Shown here: piece by piece, positions 1 through 9,400 of the stretch | Layout of the letters: every line of letters starts with the position of its first letter | Numbering within the stretch: position 1 is the stretch's first letter | Source of the DNA: CATQHS01 sp965203375 | GTDB lineage: Bacteria; Actinomycetota; Acidimicrobiia; Acidimicrobiales; Aldehydirespiratoraceae | DNA length: 64,000 nt | NCBI GenBank assembly: GCA_965203375.1 | Contig: OZ241886.1 | Span: 2,852,001 to 2,916,000, forward strand | Direction of reading: 5' to 3' | Translations under genes and position numbers: made by a program | Notes under the pieces: model-generated | Told to the model about the DNA's origin: nothing | The model's database searches: none | What the model saw: only the letters and a program-made list of their open reading frames with translations

Positions 1-170
1 GCCAGTCCCAGGCCGGGGCCCGCGCCGCCGGCCCATCCGGCCGCGGGCAGCAGCCAGGGGAAGACCACATAGGTGAGGGCGCAGCGGACGCCCGATACCA
101 CTATCGAGAAGCTGAAAGTGCGTTCGGCTCGCCGGGCCTCGACCGGGGGGGCCTGATCCGTGGCTATCAC
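1..170 (-). CDS. N-terminus of a conserved membrane protein (cut by window edge)
   Basis: The minus strand is open from a GTG at 170 to the left edge. About 16 polar residues (MIATDQAPPVEARRAE) are followed by a hydrophobic stretch beginning TFSFSIVVSGVR, then CALTYVVFPWLLPAAG, which looks like the first membrane helix or two. I recognise no specific family. The frame is also open upstream of 170, so the start could be earlier. It is divergent from the carnitine gene at 292, and the 120 bp between them must hold both promoters. The assignment rests on hydrophobicity and composition only. Confidence 0.45.
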   Translation of the reverse strand, partial: MIATDQAPPVEARRAERTFSFSIVVSGVRCALTYVVFPWLLPAAGWAGGAGPGLGL

Positions 171-291
171 CCGGACAGCCTGCCACGCGAGCAAGCCGTA
201 GCCACCGCGGGGCGGGGCGAGCCCGAGGAGCCTAGAGTCTCCTAGAGTCAGGGGAGTCAGAGCGCCGCCGGCCGACAGAGGGGGTGCGGAT

Positions 292-1851
292 ATGCCACCG
301 GCGACACCGGCGGTCGAGACGGTGGGATTGGCCGGGACCGGCGTGATCGGCGCGGGCTGGGCGGTGCGGGCCCTGGCCCGGGGCTGCGAAGTGGTGGCCT
401 GGGACCCGGCCGACGGGGCCGAGGGCCGGCTGCGGGCCGCGGTGGACCGGGCCTGGCCGTCGGCGGTGAGGCTGGGCCTGTTCCCCGGCGCCGACCGGCG
501 CAAGCTCCGCTGGGCCGACTCGGCCGAGGAGGTGGCCGTCGACGCCGACTGGATACAGGAGAACGCCCCCGAGGACGAGGAGCTCAAACGTCACCTCCTG
601 CGGAGGCTGGCCGCGGCCGCCGGCCCGGGCGCGGTCATCGCCTCCAGCTCGTCGGGGCTGCTGCCGTCGCGGCTCCAGTCGGGCTGCCGCCACCCCGAGC
701 GGATACTGATCGGCCATCCGTTCAACCCGGTGTACCTGCTGCCGCTGGTGGAGGTGGTGGCCGGGCGCGACACCAGCCCGGCCGCCGTCGAGCGGGCCGT
801 GGCCTTCTACGACGACCTGGTGATGCACCCCCTGGTGGTCCGCAACGAGATCGAGGGGTATCTGTCGGACCGCCTCCAGGAGGCCCTGTGGCGGGAGATC
901 CTGCACTTGGTCAACGACGGGGTGGCCACCACCGGCGAGCTCGACGACGCTGTGGTCTACGGCCCCGGCCTGCGCTGGGCGGCCATGGGCACCAACCTCA
1001 CCTTCCACTTGGCCGGGGGGGCGGGGGGCATGGCCCACATGCTGAGCCAGTTCGGGCCGGCGCTGAAGCTTCCGTGGACCAAGCTGGCCGCCCCCGAGCT
1101 GACCGCCGACCTGGCCCGGGCCTTGGCCACCGGCTGCGCCGAGCAGGCCGCGGGCCGCTCCGTGGAGGAGCTGGAGGAGCTGCGGGACGAGTACCTGCTG
1201 GCCGTCATGCGGGCCCTGCGCCCGGTGGGGATCGGCGCCGGTCGGCTGGTGGCCGAGCGGGAGGCTCGCATCCACGCCGCGGCGGCCGCGGCCGGGCCGG
1301 CGGGGGCGGGCGGAGCGGACGGCGCTGGCAGGGGCGGGATAGGCGGGGCGGGCGGCGGCGGGCCCTGGACCCCCGGCGCCGAGGTGGGCGCCCCCTTGGA
1401 GCTGTACGAGGCCCAAGTGGAGCCGGACTGGGTGGACTACAACGACCACATGACCGAGGCCGCCTTCCTGGTCGCCTTCGGCTGGGCGTCGGACAAGCTG
1501 TTCCGCTACGTCGGCATCGACGAGGCCTACCGGGACGCTGGACACTCCTTCTACACAGTCGAGACCCACCTCAACTATCTGCGGGAGGCGGCTCTGGGGG
1601 AGCCGATCCGGGTCTCGACCCAGGTGCTGGGCGTCGACGCCAAGCGGCTGCACTTCTTCCACTCGATGCGCCACGGGTCCTCGGGCGAGCTGCTGTGTAC
1701 CACCGAGCAGATGCTGGTGCATGTGGACACCGCCGCGGGCCGCTCCGCCCCCATCCGGCCCGGCCCGGCCGCGGCCCTGGCCGCGGTGGCCGAAGCCCAC
1801 GCCTCCTTGCCCGCCCCGCCCCAGGCCGGAAGCCGCATGTCCATCGGCTGA
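292..1851 (+). CDS. L-carnitine dehydrogenase fused to a betainyl-CoA-type thioesterase
   Basis: Two-domain protein of 519 aa. Residues 10-320 are a 3-hydroxyacyl-CoA-dehydrogenase-like fold with the NAD motif GTGVIG (15-20), an SSSSG stretch and GHPFNPVYLLPLVEVV, typical of carnitine 3-dehydrogenase. After a Gly/Ala-rich linker (about 335-365) comes a hot-dog thioesterase domain containing DYNDHM. Carnitine dehydrogenases carrying a C-terminal thioesterase are known; the thioesterase releases betaine from betainyl-CoA made after dehydrocarnitine cleavage. The start has a ribosome site GAGGGGG (278-284) 7 nt upstream. It is first of four same-strand genes, the last being an unusually clear CaiD, which supports carnitine as substrate. 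The cleavage enzyme (BKACE type) is not in this window. Substrate assignment is inference; the fold assignment is firm. Confidence 0.82.
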   Translation: MPPATPAVETVGLAGTGVIGAGWAVRALARGCEVVAWDPADGAEGRLRAAVDRAWPSAVRLGLFPGADRRKLRWADSAEEVAVDADWIQENAPEDEELKRHLLRRLAAAAGPGAVIASSSSGLLPSRLQSGCRHPERILIGHPFNPVYLLPLVEVVAGRDTSPAAVERAVAFYDDLVMHPLVVRNEIEGYLSDRLQEALWREILHLVNDGVATTGELDDAVVYGPGLRWAAMGTNLTFHLAGGAGGMAHMLSQFGPALKLPWTKLAAPELTADLARALATGCAEQAAGRSVEELEELRDEYLLAVMRALRPVGIGAGRLVAEREARIHAAAAAAGPAGAGGADGAGRGGIGGAGGGGPWTPGAEVGAPLELYEAQVEPDWVDYNDHMTEAAFLVAFGWASDKLFRYVGIDEAYRDAGHSFYTVETHLNYLREAALGEPIRVSTQVLGVDAKRLHFFHSMRHGSSGELLCTTEQMLVHVDTAAGRSAPIRPGPAAALAAVAEAHASLPAPPQAGSRMSIG

Positions 1852-2052
1852 CCCGAGCCCGTCCCCGCCCTCGGTTCGGCCGCCCGGCCCTGCGGCCGGA
1901 CCCGCAGCCCCAGTCCCCGACCACGATCCGCAGTCCTGATCCCCGACTCGCCGCAGTCCGGTCCCCGCCCCGATCCGCAGTCCTGATCCGCTGCAGTCCC
2001 GATACCCGCCCCCCCCATACGCAGTCCTGATCCCCGCCGAAGGAGCCCGTCT
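1852..2052 (+). repeat. Spacer with degenerate direct repeats
   Basis: This 200-bp spacer is C-rich, contains no credible start codon and holds four or five imperfect copies of CGCAGTCCTGATCC (about 1929, 1953, 1976, 1992 and 2022) with irregular spacing. The last copy ends just before the ribosome site GAAGGAG of the acyl-CoA dehydrogenase. It differs from the stop-start ladders elsewhere because no open frames link the copies. Confidence 0.6.
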
Positions 2053-3213
2053 ATGGACTTCGCCGTCAGCCAAGAGCAGGAGATGGTGGTCGACACCGTC
2101 CGGGCGTTCGTGGAGCGCGAGCTGGTGGGCCACGAGGCCGAGGTGGAGCGCACCGGAGAGGTCCCCCCCGAGCTGGTGGACCAGATCCGCAGCCGGGCGC
2201 TGAAGGCCGGCATCTACGCGGCCAACATGCCGGCCGAGTTGGGCGGGGGCGGGCTCGACGACCTGACCATGGCCATGGCCGAGCGGGCCTTCGGCTGGAC
2301 CAGCTACGCCCTTCAGTACATCGTGGCCCGCCCCTCCAACATCCTGCAGGCCTGCGCCGGCGACCAGATCGAGGAATACCTGCTGCCCACCGTCAGGGGC
2401 GAGCGGACCGAGTGCCTGGCCATGAGCGAGCCCGACGCTGGGTCGGACCTGCGGGGGATGAAGTGCCGGGCCCGCCGCCAGGGGGGCGATTTCGTGATCA
2501 GCGGCACCAAGCACTTCATCAGCCACGCCGACCTGGCCGACTACGTGATCCTGTTCGCCGCCACCGGATCGGTCGAGACCCCCCGCGGCCCCCGCACCGC
2601 CATCTCGGCCTTCCTGGTGGACTTCGACACCCCCGGCGTGCGGCGCCTGCCCGGCTACAACTGCGTGTCCAACCGGGGCTACCACAACCTGATCATCGAG
2701 TTCGACGAGGCCCGGGTGCCGGACTCGAAGCTGCTCGGCCCCGAGGACGGCGGCTTCGAGGTGGCCAACCAGTGGCTGGGCAACACCCGCCTGCAGGTGG
2801 CCGCCGTCTGTTTGGGCCGGGCCGACCGGGCCCTGGACGTGGCCCGGAGCTGGGCCGCCGACCGGGAGCAGTTCGGCCAGAAGATCGGCAAGTTCCAGGG
2901 CGTGTCGTTCAAGCTGGCCGACATGGCCACCCGGCTGCTGGAAGCCGAGCTGGTGACCTACCGGGCGGCCTGGCTGTCGGCCCGGGGGGAGATGACCGAC
3001 AGCGACGCGGCCATGGCCAAGATCTCGGCCACCGAGATGCTGCAGTTCGTGTCGGACGAGGCCATCCAGATCCTGGGCGGCATGGGCCTGATGGACGAAC
3101 TGCCCCTGGAGCGGATCTGGCGGGACGCCCGGGTTGACCGCATCTGGGACGGCACCAGCGAGATCCAGCGCCACATCATCTCCCGGGCCATGCTGCGCCC
3201 CCTGGGGGCCTGA
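2053..3213 (+). CDS. Acyl-CoA dehydrogenase, CaiA-like (probable crotonobetainyl-CoA/butyrobetainyl-CoA oxidoreductase)
   Basis: 386-aa FAD enzyme of the acyl-CoA dehydrogenase family. Visible family signatures are LAMSEPDAGSDL (FAD/substrate loop), GTKHFISHADLADY, a central beta domain, DREQFGQKIGKFQ, and QILGGMGLMDELPLERIWRDARVDRIWDGTSEIQ near the C-terminus (quoted in parts: QILGGMGL; IWRDARVDRIWDGTSE). Length is normal. It lies between the carnitine dehydrogenase fusion and the acyl-CoA ligase, so interconversion of butyrobetainyl-CoA and crotonobetainyl-CoA is the likely role. Sequence alone cannot exclude another short-chain acyl-CoA. The start has GAAGGAG 7-8 nt upstream. Confidence 0.8.
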   Translation: MDFAVSQEQEMVVDTVRAFVERELVGHEAEVERTGEVPPELVDQIRSRALKAGIYAANMPAELGGGGLDDLTMAMAERAFGWTSYALQYIVARPSNILQACAGDQIEEYLLPTVRGERTECLAMSEPDAGSDLRGMKCRARRQGGDFVISGTKHFISHADLADYVILFAATGSVETPRGPRTAISAFLVDFDTPGVRRLPGYNCVSNRGYHNLIIEFDEARVPDSKLLGPEDGGFEVANQWLGNTRLQVAAVCLGRADRALDVARSWAADREQFGQKIGKFQGVSFKLADMATRLLEAELVTYRAAWLSARGEMTDSDAAMAKISATEMLQFVSDEAIQILGGMGLMDELPLERIWRDARVDRIWDGTSEIQRHIISRAMLRPLGA

Positions 3214-3217
3214 GGGC

Positions 3218-3359
3218 GTGACGCCGGAGGCGGGGTCCGGGCGGGGCGGCTCCTGGGTTGTGACGACATGACGGCGTCGGGGCGGCCGCGTGACCGGGCC
3301 GGGGCCGAGAACGGACAGCCCTGGGTCGTGACGACATGACGGCGGGGGCCGAATCGTGA
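3218..3359 (+). repeat. Stop-start ladder of three mini-ORFs before the acyl-CoA ligase
   Basis: Starts lie at 3218 (GTG, 17 codons), 3268 (ATG, 23 codons) and 3336 (ATG, 7 codons). The stops at 3269, 3337 and 3357 overlap the next start by four bases: ATGA, ATGA, and finally GTGA with the ligase start at 3356. The first two peptides both end WVVTT. The underlying DNA is a 25-bp direct repeat (3252-3276 and 3320-3344, one mismatch) with a 68-bp period. Whether the peptides are made is unknown. Confidence 0.75.
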
Positions 3360-5671
3360 CCGGGCGGCTGGGGCGGCTGCTGCGGCCGGGCTCGATTGCC
3401 TTCGTGGGGGGCGAGGCGGCCGGGCGGGCCGCCGACCAGTGCCTCGCCTTGGGCTTTGAGGGCGACATGTGGATGGTGAACCCCCGCCGGGCCCCTCGGC
3501 CGGACTTGCCAACGGCGGCCTCGGTGGCCGACCTGCCCGCCGCGGTGGACGCCGCCTTCGTGGGGGTGAACCGGTCGGCCGCCGTCGAGGTGGTGCGGGA
3601 CTTGGCCGCGGGCGGGGCGGGCGGGGCAGTGTGCCACGCGTCGGGGTTCGCCGAGACCGGGGAGCGGGGGGTGGCCCTGCAGCGCGATCTGGTGGCCGCC
3701 GCGGCGGGGATGCCGGTGGTGGGGCCCAACTGCTACGGCATCGTGTCGGCCGTCGCCGGGGCGGCGCTGTGGCCCGACCAGCAGGGGTTGAGCCGCTGTG
3801 AGCGGGGCGCGGCCCTCGTGACCCAGAGCGGCAACATCGCCTTGAACCTCACCATGCAGCAGCGGAGTTTGGACGTGGCCTACGTGGCGGCCCTCGGCAA
3901 TCAGGCCGACGTGGGGGTCGAGGAGGCGCTGGAGGCCCTGGCCGCCGACGAGGCGGTGACCGCGGTGGGGATCTGCATCGAGGCTCTGGGCGATTCGGCC
4001 CGCTTCGCCGAGGCGGTGGGGCGGGCCCAGGCCCGGGGGGTGCCGGTGGCGGCCCTCAAGTCGGGGGTGACGCCGGGCGGCGGGGCCATCGCCGCGTCGC
4101 ACACCTCTTCGCTGGTGGGCGACGACGACGCCTACGGCGCCCTGTTCCGCCGCCTGGGGGTGCGCCGGGTGGAGTCGATCCCCGAACTGCTCGACACCCT
4201 GGCGGTGGTTACCGCGGTCGGGGCCCTGGGGGGCAACCGGCTGGTGTCGCTGAGCTGCTCGGGCGGGGAGGCGGCCCTGGTGGCCGACCGGGCCCGGGGC
4301 CGCGATCTAGTTTTTCCCCCCTTCGGGGCCGACCACCGGGACCGGGTGGCGGCCACGCTGAACGAGATGGTGGCCGTCACCAACCCGCTCGACTACCACA
4401 CCTTCATCTGGGGCGACCGGCCCCGGCTGGAGGCGTGCTTCACCGCCGTGCTCGACGGCGGATTCGACGCGGCCGTGCTGGTGCTCGACTTCCCCCGGGC
4501 CGGGCTGGACCGGTCCCGGTGGTGGCCGACGCTTTCGGCTTTCGGGGCGGCCGCGGCCGCCACCGGGGTGCCCGGGGTGGTGGCCGCCTCCATGGCCGAG
4601 AACCTGCCAGCCGAGGCCCGGACTGCGGCAGCCGAGGCCGGCCTGGCCGCGGTGGGAGACATCGACGCCGCCCTGTCCGGCCTGGAGGCGGCCGCCGAAC
4701 TGGGCCGTGCCTGTCGCCAGGGTGTAGGACCGGCCCGGCTGCTGCCCCCGGCACCGGTTGCGACCGGTGACGAGCCGGGACGGCAGCCGAAGCCAGCGCT
4801 TGCTACGACCGCCGAGACAGCCGAGGCGAGTCAGCCACCAGCCCCAGCAGCCGCCGCGATGGTGAGCGTGACAGCCGAGGCGAGTCAGCCACCAACCCCA
4901 GCAGCATCGACCAGGTTGGCCGATTCCAAGCCAAGACGGTTGGACGAGCCTGAGGCCAAGGCCCTGCTGGCCTCGGTCGGGATCGCGGTGCCCGCCGGGG
5001 AGGTGGTCGAAGCCGCTGACGCGGCCGAGGCCGCGGCCCGGATCGGCTTCCCGGCGGTGGTCAAGACCGTCGGCCTCGATCACAAGTCCGATGTCGGCGG
5101 GGTGGCCGTCAACCTGACCAGCCCCGAGGCCGTGGCCGAGGCAGCCCGGAGATTGTCAGGCCTGGGTCCCGGCGGGAAGGTGCTGGTGGAATCGCAGGTG
5201 GAGGAGAGGCTGGGCGGCCATCAAGATCATCAACACCGACATGGCGGGAAGGTGCTGGTGGAGTCGCATGTGGAGGGGGTTCTGGCAGAGCTGCTGGTGA
5301 GCGTGCGCTCGTCTCATCCCATCGGCTGGCTGCTGACTATGGGCGCGGGCGGCGAGCTGGTAGAGGTCCTCAACGACACCGCCTGTCTCTTGCTGCCGGA
5401 GAGCCCCGAAGCGGTCCGGTCCGCCCTGGAGCAGCTCCGGGTATGGCCGCTGCTGGCCGGTTTCCGGGGTCGGCCCGCGGCCGCGGTCGATGCCGTGATC
5501 GCCGTCACCGACCGCCTCACTGATCTGGTGCGAGACCGACCCGAGTTAATCGAGATAGAGGTGAACCCGCTGGTGGTCACCGCCGACCGGGCCGTGGCCG
5601 TCGATGCCCTGGCCGTCGTGGACGGCGCCGGGACCGACGGGATGCCGAAACAGACAGGAGCCGACCCGTGA
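3356..5671 (+). CDS. ADP-forming acyl-CoA ligase (fused alpha and beta subunits)
   Basis: 771-aa fusion of the ADP-forming acetyl-CoA synthetase type: CoA-binding domain (about 5-100), two succinyl-CoA-ligase-like domains (about 145-450) including the SHTSSLVGDD loop with the conserved histidine, a Pro/Ala linker, and an ATP-grasp domain (about 530-765). It would make a CoA thioester from a free acid using ATP, taking the place of a CaiC-type ligase in this cluster. Two oddities: the linker carries an 18-aa duplication (DNA at 4816 and 4870), and the ATP-grasp domain carries an in-frame 24-aa insertion created by repeating GGKVLVES (DNA at 5171 and 5243). The insertion may impair activity. 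The stop overlaps the next start (GTGA). Confidence 0.85.
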   Translation: MTGRLGRLLRPGSIAFVGGEAAGRAADQCLALGFEGDMWMVNPRRAPRPDLPTAASVADLPAAVDAAFVGVNRSAAVEVVRDLAAGGAGGAVCHASGFAETGERGVALQRDLVAAAAGMPVVGPNCYGIVSAVAGAALWPDQQGLSRCERGAALVTQSGNIALNLTMQQRSLDVAYVAALGNQADVGVEEALEALAADEAVTAVGICIEALGDSARFAEAVGRAQARGVPVAALKSGVTPGGGAIAASHTSSLVGDDDAYGALFRRLGVRRVESIPELLDTLAVVTAVGALGGNRLVSLSCSGGEAALVADRARGRDLVFPPFGADHRDRVAATLNEMVAVTNPLDYHTFIWGDRPRLEACFTAVLDGGFDAAVLVLDFPRAGLDRSRWWPTLSAFGAAAAATGVPGVVAASMAENLPAEARTAAAEAGLAAVGDIDAALSGLEAAAELGRACRQGVGPARLLPPAPVATGDEPGRQPKPALATTAETAEASQPPAPAAAAMVSVTAEASQPPTPAASTRLADSKPRRLDEPEAKALLASVGIAVPAGEVVEAADAAEAAARIGFPAVVKTVGLDHKSDVGGVAVNLTSPEAVAEAARRLSGLGPGGKVLVESQVEERLGGHQDHQHRHGGKVLVESHVEGVLAELLVSVRSSHPIGWLLTMGAGGELVEVLNDTACLLLPESPEAVRSALEQLRVWPLLAGFRGRPAAAVDAVIAVTDRLTDLVRDRPELIEIEVNPLVVTADRAVAVDALAVVDGAGTDGMPKQTGADP
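5171..5278 (+). repeat. 72-bp partial tandem duplication inside the ligase gene
   Basis: GGCGGGAAGGTGCTGGTGGA occurs at 5171 and again at 5243, followed in both by TCGCA.GTGGAGG. The 72-bp period keeps the frame and adds 24 residues (about 606-629) to the ATP-grasp domain. The filler between the copies (EERLGGHQDHQHRH) is unlike the family. Confidence 0.8.
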
Positions 5672-6450
5672 CTGACTCCGTCATAACCACCGTTCGGGGG
5701 CCGGTGCTGGAGGTCGTCTTGGACCGGCCCAAGGCCAACGCCATCGACGCCGCCACCAGCCGGGAGCTGGGCGCCGTCTTCTCCTCCTTCTTGGACGACG
5801 ACGACCTGCAGGCGGCCATCCTCACCGGCGCGGGCGACCGCTTCTTCTCCGCGGGCTGGGACCTGAAGGCGGCGTCGGACGGGGAGGACTACGAGGCCGA
5901 CTACGGCCCCGGCGGGTTCGGCGGGTTCGGCGAGCTGCCCGACCGTCACAAACCGGTGATCTGCGCGGTCAACGGGATGGCGGTGGGGGGCGGCTTCGAG
6001 ATCGCGCTGGCCGCCGACTTGGTGGTGGCCGCCGACCACGCCCGGTTCTGGCTGCCAGAAGCGGGGCTGGGGATCATTCCCGACGCCGGGGCCGTGCGGC
6101 TTCCCCGGATGCTCCCCCCGGTGATCGCCAACGAGGTGCTGTGGGCCGGGCGCAGGCTGGACGCGGCCGAGGCGCTGCGCTGGGGCCTGGTGAACTCGGT
6201 GGTGCCCGGCGCCGATCTGATAGAGGAGGCCAGGGCCTTGGCCCAGCGGACGGCTGAGGCCGCCCCCTTGGCCGTGGCCGCGGTGATGGAAATCGGGACC
6301 CGGACCGGCCATCTCGGCCTGGCCGAGGCTTTCGAGCTTCTGCGCTCAGGGAAGATGGCCCGCTACGAAGCCATGCTCATCTCCGAGGACGCCCAAGAGG
6401 GCCCCAGAGCCTTCACCGAAGGCCGCCCACCCCGCTGGTCCAGCCGCTAA
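5668..6450 (+). CDS. caiD: Crotonobetainyl-CoA hydratase (carnitinyl-CoA dehydratase)
   Basis: 260-aa crotonase-fold protein that follows the E. coli CaiD pattern closely from memory: LDRPKANAIDA near the N-terminus, TGAGDRFFSAGWDLKAA (oxyanion region), DYGPGGFGGF, KPVICAVNGMAVGGGFE, WLPEAGLGIIPD and EALRWGLVN. GPGGF and SAGWDLKAA are specific marks of CaiD rather than of generic enoyl-CoA hydratases. It is translationally coupled to the ligase by a GTGA overlap. It interconverts crotonobetainyl-CoA and L-carnitinyl-CoA. Its stop overlaps, tail to tail, that of the helicase gene on the other strand (6447-6450). Confidence 0.85.
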   Translation: MTDSVITTVRGPVLEVVLDRPKANAIDAATSRELGAVFSSFLDDDDLQAAILTGAGDRFFSAGWDLKAASDGEDYEADYGPGGFGGFGELPDRHKPVICAVNGMAVGGGFEIALAADLVVAADHARFWLPEAGLGIIPDAGAVRLPRMLPPVIANEVLWAGRRLDAAEALRWGLVNSVVPGADLIEEARALAQRTAEAAPLAVAAVMEIGTRTGHLGLAEAFELLRSGKMARYEAMLISEDAQEGPRAFTEGRPPRWSSR

Positions 6451-9400
6451 CCGGGGCGGACCGCCTGCCAGCAGATCAGGCGGATGTCTTCCGACAGCAG
6501 GCCGGGCTCCAGTCCGTCGCGAGGTACTCTGGCAACGATCCCGTGCTCGTCGAGGATGTTCTCCACCGCTTCCAGCAACCAAGCGGACTGACGGTGGTTT
6601 GCGTTGTACTCCTTCAATTTCTTGTTGACGGCCTCTTCGGGCTTCTTGGACAGTGGCACGGTGGCCAGCCGGTCTCTGACCGGTTTGGACCGTTGACCCA
6701 GGTGTTCAAGCACCCCAGACGCCTTCTCAAACGCCTCCGGAGGCTTCGAACTCTGTTCCTCTCCCAGCTTCTTCACATAAGCAGCGTGTGCGTGGGCCCG
6801 CGCCCGCTCCCAAGCGGTGAAAGCACCCGCGTAGATATGCCGGGGAAGATGCCTGGGCGCGGGACCTTCGCCGGCGGGATCAGGGTCAGCCAGCCTCAGC
6901 GCTGAGGAGTGCTTATCGTCAATGGCCGTTTCTTCGTGCGGGTGGAGATCCAGTGAGAGCGTCTCATCGGCCTGTCGATTGCCACGGGGCAGCGGTTTCC
7001 AGTCATCGTCGCAGAACACAGTGCGGAACCAGACCGGACCGTCTTCGCCCATCCGCAGACAAAACACGTACGCGGGTCTGACTACAGCCGCAGACTTGTT
7101 GATGAACCCCGACCCAGCCGTGTGAGGCAAGTCGTCGACGTCGGAACCGAGTTCATCGCGCAGAGTGCCGAGCCGATATCTCATCTCCTGTGGCGACCGG
7201 GCCTGGCGGTCGATCTCGTTGTCGATCAGTGAGGCCAGGTCGTCGCTACCTTCCGTGATCGACTGCTCTTCGTTGAAGGTCTTGCCGCCCGAAGCTGGAT
7301 GGTCTGACAGCAGGATCTTCTCCACGCCGACGGCAGCGTCGGCGGCTGAGAGCTTCCGGTTGAGCTTCCTGAGCAGCCGCAGCCAACGATCAATTTGATC
7401 ACCAGGGTAGAAGCACCTCAGATCCACTTTGGAGTGTAGAGACCGGAGCCGGTCAACTCGCCCAAACCGCTGCACAACCCTCATCGGGTTCCACGGCAGG
7501 TCGTAGTTGATGCACCGACCAGCGGCTTGGAGATTGACGCCTTCGGCGAGAGTGTCGGTGGAAATGATGAGGTCATAGCGGTCATCGCCTGCCTTGGCCT
7601 CAGCGGGATCGAAGCTCTTGATGAGGTTCGAGTGCTGACTCCGATTTCTCCCAGTCACGGCCTCATTTGAGACACGGCCCTTGAATTTGCCCAGCGGGTC
7701 GTTCCGCGGGGCGATTTCAACCTGTCTGTGTACCCACTCCGCTAAGTCGATCGCTGAATCTGCTGACTCCGTAAACACCAGGGTCTTGCGGGCCATGCGC
7801 CCATCATCATCTTGGCTGATCGGTCTAGCGGTTGCCGCTTGGTTACGCAGATATTCGGCCAGCACCAGCCGTTTCGGATCGTTTATCTGTGCCCTCTCTG
7901 CCAGGTCGCGCAGTCGGCTCAGCAGCTCGATGTCGTGCTCTACGGCCGTCCGCATAGCCCGCAGGTCGTAGCCGCGACCGAGCTGACCGTCGTCGCCCTC
8001 ACCATAGTTGTCGTCGCTGTCGTCCTCGTCGTCATCAAACAAGTTGGCCAGCTCGGCCGGGTCTGACACCAATGAGATATCTGGAAGTTTGCCTGCTCTG
8101 AGCACTCGAAGCGCCCGGTCGTGTCGCCTCTCCATCCTCTCCAATGAACGGGCCAGGGCGTGGGGCGACGAGTCGAGTCGTTTTAGCAGCAGCGTACGCA
8201 GGAACCCGTCGGTGAACCGGTCGGTGACGCTTTCATCTAGGTCGTCATCAGCGCGGGCTTCGCTCCGCTCCCACCGCCGTCTGCTGACCTCATATCGGTT
8301 GGGGCGGTAGAGCGCGAATATCAATCGGCCCGCTTGAATGTAGTCGTCATCGGTTTCTTCGTTGTGCTCATGGCCTCCTATCAGTGCTTGTTCGAGCTTC
8401 GACAGCACTTCCAGACCTGGGCCGTCAGGTTCGTATTTGAGCTTTGTGATGTGGCGCTCAGGGAATTTGACAAGAGTGCCGTCATCAAGTTCGGTGCCCG
8501 GATAGGTTTTCTCCACAAATCCGCGGGTGTAGCGGACCGTGAAAGCGTCCATGAGTTGTTCCACATGATCAGGACGCAGTTCCCCTTGTTTATCGCGGCG
8601 ACGGGCTGCGTTGAAGTAGCCGCGCAGCGAAGGTATGCCCCGCGGACGGAAAGTCTCATCATCCCTCACTGCCAGTGAGATGATCGACTCCATATCGCCT
8701 ATCCCGTTGTTCACCGGAGTGGCGGTCATCATCAGCGCGTGCTTGGGGGTGCCGTTCCCGGCGATAAGTCTGTCGATTTCTTTGGTCCTCTTGGCCCCAG
8801 GGTTGCGGAGGTGATGTGCCTCATCGCACACAACCATCGCATACTTGTCAAATTCGTCCAGATTCTCGTGAATCTGTCTGCGTGCCTTGTCGTAAGACAA
8901 GACCTTGACACGGCTGGCGACACCTTGTTCGTGCAGCACTGATTCCCAAGTGGACTCCATCGCCGCGGGACAGACGACCAAAACCCATGGTGCGCCGACG
9001 CCACGTTCCCTGCGCCTTGTGTAGTGGCTTATGACTTTGGCTGCGGTATGGGTCTTGCCGAGACCCACATCGTCAGCTAGCAAGGCACCGCCGTAGGTCT
9101 GCATCATCTCGAAAGCAGTCTCCGCCCCCGCTTTCTGCCAGTCAGTCAACAGCATGTCAGTTACGCCGTCGAAGGCAGTGTCGGCTTCTAGTCCCTGCCC
9201 GTAGTACTCGGCCAGCATCCGGGCGTAGATCAACTCGGGCGGATGCTCGCGGATCCTCTGGTCAAACAGATCGGCCAAGTCAAAGACCTCAGCGCTAGCC
9301 CAGTGTTCGTTGAACCATCCGATCACGGCGTCAGTGGTCTCTGACGCATGGTGGCCGACTACAAGTTCTTTATTGCGCCTCAGCCCGGCATACGTCAGAT

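Noticed and set aside
232..3729. A very long open frame on the minus strand opposite the carnitine genes
   Set aside because: Arg/Gly/His/Pro-rich with no motif; it is the mirror of high-GC coding on the other strand. Similar long frames opposite or across 15195-17192, 23558-26125 and 27224-29308 were dropped for the same reason.
5171..5278. Sequencing frameshift in the acyl-CoA ligase
   Set aside because: The frame is open on both sides and the extra residues are explained by an in-frame 72-bp duplication.
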